Shown piece after piece: positions 6,333-10,964 of a DNA stretch of 10,964 bases (its first letter is position 1; the number at the start of each line of letters is the position of its first letter). The translations under genes were made by a program, and so were the position numbers. This DNA comes from CAZTHC01 sp964613425 (GTDB lineage Bacteria; Bacillota; Clostridia; TANB77; CAG-508): NCBI GenBank assembly GCA_964613425.1, contig CAZTHC010000035.1, positions 1 to 10,964 of the forward strand. The letters run 5' to 3'. A model generated the notes under the pieces. That model worked only from the letters and a program-made list of their open reading frames with translations. It did not search any database and had not been told where the DNA came from.

Positions 6333-8213
6333 ATGAAATATGATGCTGGAGAATATGATGTAGCAGTAATAGGAGCAGGACATGCTGGATGTGAAGCAGC
6401 TCTTGCATGTGCTAGAAAAGGGCACAAAACATTATTATTTTCAATTAGTTTAGAAGTTATAGCGAACATGCCATGTAATCCTAATATAGGAGGAACATCA
6501 AAAGGACATCTAGTTAGAGAAATAGATGCTTTAGGTGGCGAAATGGGTAGAAATATTGATAAATCATTTATACAGTCTAGAATGCTGAATACTTCAAAAG
6601 GTCCAGCAGTATATTCTTTAAGAGCACAGGCAGATAGAAAACAGTATCAAGCGGAAATGAAACATACACTTGAAAAACAAGAAAATTTATTTGTTAAGCA
6701 AGCAGAAATAGTAAATATAGAAATAGAAAATAATGAAGTTAAATCTGTTGAAACAAATATAGGTGCTATTTATAAGGTTAAAGCAGTAATTTTAGCAACA
6801 GGAACTTATTTAAAGGGAAAAATATTTATAGGAGAGAATTCTTTTGAGAGTGGACCAGATGGAGTTTTTCCAGCTAACAAATTATCTGAATGTTTGAAAA
6901 AAAATGATATAGAATTAATAAGATTTAAGACGGGAACACCAGCAAGAGTAAATAAAAATTCAATAGATTTTTCTAAAATGGAAATACAAGAAGGAGATAA
7001 TGAAATAGTTCCATTTTCATTTGAAAATACAATTGAAAAGAAAGAACAGGTACCTTGTTATTTGACATACACAAACGCGGAAACACATAAAATAATAAGA
7101 GAAAATTTACATAGATCACCACTATATTCAGGAAAAATAGAAGGAACAGGTCCAAGGTATTGTCCATCAATAGAAGATAAAGTTGTTAGATTTGCAGATA
7201 AAGAAAGACATCAGGTTTTTATAGAACCAATGGGATTAAATACAGATGAAATGTATGTACAAGGAATGAGTTCTTCCTTACCAGAAGATGTTCAAATAGC
7301 AATGTATAGAACTCTACCAGGATTAGAAAATGTTCAATTTACAAGACCAGCATATGCAATAGAATATGATTGTATAAATCCAGAAGAATTAAAATTATCA
7401 TTAGAACATAAAAAGATATCTGGAATGTTTTTTGCTGGACAGATTAATGGAACTTCTGGCTATGAAGAGGCAGCTGCACAGGGACTTATGACAGGAATTA
7501 ACGCTTCATTAAAATTGGAAGAAAGAGAACCAGTAATTTTACATAGGTCAGACGCATACATAGGAGTTTTAATAGATGATATAGTAACAAAAGGAACTAA
7601 TGAACCTTATAGAATGATGACATCAAGAGCTGAATATAGGCTATTATTAAGGCAGGATAATGCGGATTTAAGATTAACAGAAATAGGACATGATATTGGA
7701 TTAATAAATGATGAAAGATATGAAAAATTTTCTAATAAGAAAGAAAATATAAAAAAAGAAATAGAAAGAATTAAAAGTGTAAATGTAAGACCAACGAAGG
7801 AAGTTAATGAAATATTAAAAAAATGTAATTCTTCAGAAATATCTACAGGAATAAAGCTAGTAGAATTATTGAAAAGAAGTGAAGTAACATATGATGATTT
7901 AGAGACAATAGATTCTGAGAGACCAACTTTGTCTAAAGAAGAGAAGGACCAAGTTCAAATACAGATTAAATATGAAGGTTATATAAAGATGCAGGAAACA
8001 CAAGTAGAAGGTTTTAAAAAACTGGAAAATAAAAAGTTGCCAGAAACATTAGATTTTACTACTATTAAGGGTATAAGTTTAGAGGCAAGGCAAAAGTTAA
8101 ACAAGTTTAAACCGGAGTCAGTAGGACAAGCTTCAAGAATCTCTGGCATTTCACCAGCAGATATATCTGTATTACTTATATTTTTAGAACAATATAAAGG
8201 AAAAAACAAATAA
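6333..8213 (+). CDS. mnmG: tRNA uridine-5-carboxymethylaminomethyl modification enzyme MnmG (GidA)
   Basis: MnmG is the FAD- and NADH-dependent partner of MnmE in modifying wobble uridine 34 of tRNA. The 626-residue length is normal. The FAD-binding dinucleotide fold starts at GAGHAGCEAALA (14-25) and is followed by PCNPNIGGTSKGHLVREIDA (from 47). The motif GPRYCPSIEDKVVRF places the catalytic cysteine at residue 277, the same number as in E. coli. The C-terminal helical region ending GISPADISVLLIFLEQY is characteristic and contacts MnmE and tRNA. AAAGGAAG lies at a suitable distance before the ATG. The next gene, rsmG, starts 13 bases after the stop, so the two are almost certainly on one transcript. 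Confidence 0.98.
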   Translation: MKYDAGEYDVAVIGAGHAGCEAALACARKGHKTLLFSISLEVIANMPCNPNIGGTSKGHLVREIDALGGEMGRNIDKSFIQSRMLNTSKGPAVYSLRAQADRKQYQAEMKHTLEKQENLFVKQAEIVNIEIENNEVKSVETNIGAIYKVKAVILATGTYLKGKIFIGENSFESGPDGVFPANKLSECLKKNDIELIRFKTGTPARVNKNSIDFSKMEIQEGDNEIVPFSFENTIEKKEQVPCYLTYTNAETHKIIRENLHRSPLYSGKIEGTGPRYCPSIEDKVVRFADKERHQVFIEPMGLNTDEMYVQGMSSSLPEDVQIAMYRTLPGLENVQFTRPAYAIEYDCINPEELKLSLEHKKISGMFFAGQINGTSGYEEAAAQGLMTGINASLKLEEREPVILHRSDAYIGVLIDDIVTKGTNEPYRMMTSRAEYRLLLRQDNADLRLTEIGHDIGLINDERYEKFSNKKENIKKEIERIKSVNVRPTKEVNEILKKCNSSEISTGIKLVELLKRSEVTYDDLETIDSERPTLSKEEKDQVQIQIKYEGYIKMQETQVEGFKKLENKKLPETLDFTTIKGISLEARQKLNKFKPESVGQASRISGISPADISVLLIFLEQYKGKNK

Positions 8214-8226
8214 AGAGGTATTTTAT

Positions 8227-8952
8227 ATGAAAAAAGAGCAATTTAATGCAATTTTAAAAGGAAAAATAAATAAAATAGATATAGAGTCTGTAAATGAGGA
8301 AAAACTAGATAAAATGTACCAATTTAAAGAATTATTATTAGAATGGAACGATAAAATTAATTTGACAGCAATAGTAGAAGATAATGAAATAATAGATAAA
8401 CATTTTATAGATTCTTTAATTATAAATAAATATATAAAAGCAAATCATAAAATGATAGATGTTGGTACAGGTGCTGGATTTCCTGGAATTCCAATCGGAA
8501 TCATAAGAAATGATATAAGTATAACATTATTAGATTCTTTAAATAAAAGAATAAATTTTTTAAATGAAATAATATTAAATATAAATTTGAAAAACGTAAA
8601 GACGATTCATTCTAGGGCTGAGGATGCAGCTAATAATAATGAGTACAGAGAAAAGTTTGATATAGCTGTTTCAAGGGCAGTTGCTTCGTTACCAACGTTA
8701 GTAGAATATTTATTACCTTTTGTAAAAGAAGGTGGAAAATGTATATGTATGAAAGGATCTAATGTAGAAGAAGAACTAAAGAGCAGCAATAAAGCAATAA
8801 ATATTCTAGGTGGCGAAATAGAAAAAATTGAAAAAATAATATTACCAGAGACTGATATAGAAAGGACAATAATAGTTATTAATAAAAAATGTTCTACACC
8901 AAATAAATATCCAAGAAAAGCTGGTATACCAACAAAAGAACCTATTATTTAA
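8227..8952 (+). CDS. rsmG: 16S rRNA (guanine-527 N7)-methyltransferase RsmG (GidB)
   Basis: RsmG methylates N7 of guanine 527 in 16S rRNA using S-adenosylmethionine; its loss is linked to streptomycin resistance in several bacteria. The 241-residue protein shows the N-terminal family segment LLEWNDKINLTAI (37-49), DKHFIDSL (57-64), and the cofactor-binding motif DVGTGAGFPG (78-87). SRAVASLPTLVEY (149-161) and the lysine-rich tail KYPRKAGIPTKEP fit the family closely. GAGGT just after the mnmG stop is the likely ribosome-binding site. Gene order mnmG-rsmG-parA without an intervening noc differs from Bacillus and resembles Clostridia. A hairpin at 8996-9037 follows the gene. Confidence 0.97.
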   Translation: MKKEQFNAILKGKINKIDIESVNEEKLDKMYQFKELLLEWNDKINLTAIVEDNEIIDKHFIDSLIINKYIKANHKMIDVGTGAGFPGIPIGIIRNDISITLLDSLNKRINFLNEIILNINLKNVKTIHSRAEDAANNNEYREKFDIAVSRAVASLPTLVEYLLPFVKEGGKCICMKGSNVEEELKSSNKAINILGGEIEKIEKIILPETDIERTIIVINKKCSTPNKYPRKAGIPTKEPII

Positions 8953-8995
8953 CTATTGTTCCACGGAAATCTTATGTCGAAAAATGGCGATAAAC

Positions 8996-9037
8996 CGCAA
9001 ATTTTTACAAAAATGATGTAGAAATTTGTCGTTTTTT
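8996..9037 (+). terminator. Probable terminator after rsmG
   Basis: CGCAAATTT (8996-9004) can pair with AAATTTGTCG (9022-9031) through nine pairs with one bulged T. The loop is 17 bases and six T follow (9032-9037). The stem is mostly A-T and the loop is long, so it may be leaky. It lies upstream of the separate parA promoter, which supports a transcript boundary here. Confidence 0.6.
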
Positions 9038-9080
9038 ATTTAATTATTATAATTGTTTTTAATAATATTTATATTATTTA

Positions 9081-9109
9081 TTGACATATGAAAGATATTT
9101 TTATATTAT
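9081..9109 (+). promoter_or_regulatory. Promoter of parA-parB (sigma-A type)
   Basis: A perfect -35 TTGACA (9081-9086) is followed after 17 bases by TATTAT (9104-9109), five of six matches to the -10 consensus. The start of transcription should fall near 9116, only about 25 bases before the parA start codon. It follows the rsmG terminator, so parAB is probably transcribed separately from the mnmE-mnmG-rsmG group. Confidence 0.8.
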
Positions 9110-9139
9110 TAGTATGTTATATATATTGGAGGGATTTAA

Positions 9140-9922
9140 TTGGGAAAAATAATAGCAGTAGCAAATCAAAAAGGTGGAGTTGGTAAAACAACTACAGCAG
9201 TAAACGTAAGCACGATATTAGCAAAGAAAAATAAAAAGGTATTACTAATAGATGCAGATCCACAAGGAAATGCAACAAGTGGCGTTGGAATAGATAAAAA
9301 AGTGGAGTTTTCAGTATATGATGTTATAGTTAATGAAACTACAGTTAATGAAGCTGTTTTTGAAACGCAAATAAAAAATTTGAAAGTATGCCCTTCAAAT
9401 ATAAATTTAGCGGGAGCAGAAGTTGAATTAGTATCAATGATGTCTAGAGAATATAGGCTAAAAGAAAAATTGGATGAGATAAAATCAGAATATGATTATA
9501 TAATAATAGATTGTCCTCCTTCATTAGGATTAATAACTTTAAATTCTTTTACAGCTGCTGATACTGTATTAATTCCTATTCAATGCGAATATTACGCGTT
9601 AGAAGGCTTAGGACAGTTAATGAATACAGTAAATTTAGTAAAAAAACATTTAAATACAAAATTAGATATAGAGGGTGCTGTACTTACAATGTATGATATA
9701 AGAACAAACTTATCTAATCAAGTAGTAAAAGAGGTAAAAAATTATTTTGGAGACAAAGTTTATAAAACTGTTATTCCGAGAAATGTAAGGCTAAGTGAAG
9801 CACCAAGCTACGGAATGCCTATTACAGTATACGATCCAAGGTCAAAAGGGGCAAGATGTTACGAAAAACTAACAAAAGAAATTATAAAAAACAACGAAGA
9901 AAAAGCAAAACATATGAAATAA
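9140..9922 (+). CDS. parA: Chromosome partitioning ATPase ParA (Soj)
   Basis: ParA/Soj is a deviant Walker ATPase that binds DNA when ATP-bound, works with ParB in origin segregation and, in B. subtilis, regulates DnaA. The 260-residue protein carries the deviant Walker A motif KGGVGKTT (11-18) immediately after the start, then LLIDADPQGNAT and the Walker B region YIIIDCPPSLGLITLNSF. The short N-terminus before the ATPase motif marks the chromosomal (Soj-type) class rather than large plasmid ParA. Translation starts at TTG 9140, supported by GGAGGG at 9128-9133 six bases upstream and by the absence of a suitable in-frame ATG. The parB start follows 15 bases after the stop. Confidence 0.97.
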   Translation: MGKIIAVANQKGGVGKTTTAVNVSTILAKKNKKVLLIDADPQGNATSGVGIDKKVEFSVYDVIVNETTVNEAVFETQIKNLKVCPSNINLAGAEVELVSMMSREYRLKEKLDEIKSEYDYIIIDCPPSLGLITLNSFTAADTVLIPIQCEYYALEGLGQLMNTVNLVKKHLNTKLDIEGAVLTMYDIRTNLSNQVVKEVKNYFGDKVYKTVIPRNVRLSEAPSYGMPITVYDPRSKGARCYEKLTKEIIKNNEEKAKHMK

Positions 9923-9937
9923 AAGGAGATTGTTAAA

Positions 9938-10693
9938 ATGGCAAAAAATACAGGATTAGGAAAAGGTTTAAATGCGTTATTTACAGTAGAACCAGAAGAA
10001 GAGAAGGTTCAAGAAGGTGAAATAATACAGAATATTAAAATTATAGACATAGAACCTAATATAAATCAACCAAGAAAAAAATTTGATGATGAGGCATTAG
10101 AAGAACTATCAGAATCGATAAAAGAATATGGGGTAATACAACCAATTATTGTAGTTAAGAAAGACAAGTATTATGAAATAGTTGCAGGAGAAAGAAGATG
10201 GAGAGCTTCAAAAAAAGCTGGATTAACTGAAATACCTGCAATTGTAAGGGAATATGATAAAAGAAGCCATGCAGAAATTGCTTTAATAGAAAACATACAA
10301 AGGCAAGATTTAAATCCAATAGAAAAGGCTAAAGGAATGAAAAGTCTTATGGATGATTACCAAATGACACAACAACAATTAGCAAATAAACTAGGTATTA
10401 GTAGAAGTGGTTTAGCAAATACAGTAAGAATATTGAATTTAGACCAAAGAGTTATTGATTTAGCTTTAGAAGGAAAGTTAACAGAAGGTCATTGTAAGTC
10501 ATTATTAGCTGTGGAAGACCCAGAAAAACAATTTTATATGGCTAAATATATGATAGAGTCTGGAGATAGTGTTAGAGAAGCAGAGAAAAAGATGAAAACA
10601 AGGAAAAAAATGAGAAAAAAAGATAATAAATATGAAGCTGTTTATAGAGATATTGAAGATTCTTTTAGAGGTTTTTTTCGGAACAAAGGTTAA
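9938..10693 (+). CDS. parB: Chromosome partitioning protein ParB (Spo0J), frame closes early
   Basis: ParB/Spo0J is a CTP-dependent clamp that loads at parS sites near the origin and recruits condensin. The frame gives 251 residues. The N-terminus GLGKGLNALF is the family ParA-interacting segment. GERRWRA (84-90) is the CTP-binding box, and ENIQRQDLNPIEKA (118-131) is the second conserved motif. A helix-turn-helix (about 142-165, with LANKLGISRSGLANTV) recognises parS. After residue 245 the frame reads FFRNKG and stops, so the C-terminal dimerisation domain is absent in this frame. It is present in the +1 frame to 10781, and joining the two gives about 280 residues, the normal length. The join lies in seven T (10672-10678). 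AAAGGAG upstream supports the ATG. It could be a sequence error, a true mutation or programmed frameshifting. Confidence 0.93.
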   Translation: MAKNTGLGKGLNALFTVEPEEEKVQEGEIIQNIKIIDIEPNINQPRKKFDDEALEELSESIKEYGVIQPIIVVKKDKYYEIVAGERRWRASKKAGLTEIPAIVREYDKRSHAEIALIENIQRQDLNPIEKAKGMKSLMDDYQMTQQQLANKLGISRSGLANTVRILNLDQRVIDLALEGKLTEGHCKSLLAVEDPEKQFYMAKYMIESGDSVREAEKKMKTRKKMRKKDNKYEAVYRDIEDSFRGFFRNKG

Positions 10694-10781
10694 AGTCGAT
10701 GCTGGACCTAAAAAGGGAAAAATAATAATAGAATATGCTACAAATGAGGATTTAGAAAGAATATTAGGATTAATTAAATAA
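10677..10781 (+). pseudogene. parB: Out-of-frame C-terminal part of ParB
   Basis: Read in the frame starting at 10677, this stretch gives FFGTKVKVDAGPKKGKIII and then EYATNEDLERILGLIK before a TAA at 10779-10781 (the first F belongs to the preceding codon). This matches the ParB C-terminal dimerisation domain, whose homologues read like GTKVxI, KGKIEIEY and DLERILxLI. It has no start codon or ribosome-binding site of its own, so it is not an independent gene. It belongs to the ParB frame that stops at 10693. One T fewer in the preceding T run, or a +1 shift at UUU-CGG, fuses them. Confidence 0.85.
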
Positions 10782-10824
10782 AAAAATATGGAAAAAATAT
10801 CCAACAAAAAAATATTTTTTTCTA

Positions 10825-10854
10825 TTGACAATATATACGCGTATGTGTTAATAT
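10825..10854 (+). promoter_or_regulatory. Promoter of tRNA-Ser
   Basis: A perfect -35 TTGACA (10825-10830) is followed after 18 bases by TAATAT (10849-10854), four of six matches, preceded by TG one base upstream (10846-10847) as in an extended -10. The predicted start is near 10861, about 25 bases before the mature tRNA. A 16-base A/T palindrome ending in seven T lies just upstream and might help end parB transcription, but it has no GC stem. Confidence 0.7.
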
Positions 10855-10885
10855 ATATACTGTTACCGCAATACGCGATACATTT

Positions 10886-10964
10886 GGAAAGGTGGTCGAG
10901 TTGGTTTAAGGCACCAGTCTTGAAAATTGGCGTAGGTTTGTAGCCTACCGTGGGTTCGAATCCC
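10886..10964 (+). tRNA. tRNA-Ser (anticodon UGA), 3' end beyond window
   Basis: The acceptor strand GGAAAGG starts at 10886. The anticodon stem CCAGT (10914-10918) pairs with ATTGG (10926-10930) around loop CTTGAAA, placing anticodon TGA at 10921-10923, which reads UCA and other UCN serine codons. The long variable arm, GTAGG (10932-10936) pairing with CCTAC (10944-10948), is typical of class II tRNAs such as serine. The T loop TTCGAAT (10955-10961) is followed by only CCC before the window ends. About 10 bases of T stem, acceptor stem and discriminator are therefore missing. It is preceded by its own promoter and follows parB. Confidence 0.95.

Noticed and set aside
10672..10679. -1 programmed frameshift or simple one-base stutter adding a base in the parB T run
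   Set aside because: The downstream ParB domain is in the +1 frame, so a -1 shift or one added T does not restore it; only loss of one T, gain of two, or a +1 slip does.
1..10964. CRISPR arrays, insertion sequences, phage genes or a novel defence system
   Set aside because: All genes are conserved origin-region housekeeping genes in their standard order, and no spaced direct repeats or transposase-like frames are present.

Overview
The window is the chromosomal replication-origin region of a strongly AT-rich Bacillota, most likely a member of the Clostridia. The evidence is the gene order: dnaN and dnaA on the minus strand, then rpmH-rnpA-yidD-yidC-jag-mnmE-mnmG-rsmG-parA-parB on the plus strand. 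Every arginine codon I checked is AGA or AGG. There is no noc gene between rsmG and parA, which argues against a Bacillus-type genome. The species cannot be named from sequence alone.

Positions 1-431 hold the 5' part of dnaN (beta clamp, minus strand, cut by the window edge). Positions 432-761 are a non-coding gap with DnaA boxes, a run of TAN trinucleotides and an AT-rich tract, arranged like the DnaA-trio unwinding element of Bacillus subtilis. Positions 762-2102 are dnaA (446 aa from the preferred start). Positions 2103-2370 hold a second DnaA-box cluster, so oriC looks bipartite around dnaA. A near-consensus promoter at 2371-2400 then drives the divergent plus-strand genes.

The plus-strand block carries ribosomal protein L34 and the RNase P protein (separated by a hairpin that looks like an attenuator), YidD and the YidC insertase (membrane protein insertion), Jag/KhpB (RNA binding), MnmE and MnmG (joint modification of wobble U34 in tRNA), RsmG (16S rRNA methylation), and ParA/ParB (origin segregation). 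Terminator-like hairpins lie after jag and after rsmG. parA has its own TTGACA/TATTAT promoter and a TTG start. A class II tRNA-Ser(UGA) with its own promoter begins at 10886 and runs off the right edge by roughly 10 bases.

The one clear anomaly is parB. Its reading frame closes at 10693 after 251 codons, but the missing C-terminal dimerisation domain continues in the +1 frame to 10781, directly after a run of seven T. One T fewer, or a +1 ribosomal slip at UUU-CGG, restores a normal 280-aa ParB. Otherwise this is a conserved, ordinary housekeeping region; I see no mobile elements, CRISPR arrays or unknown gene systems.
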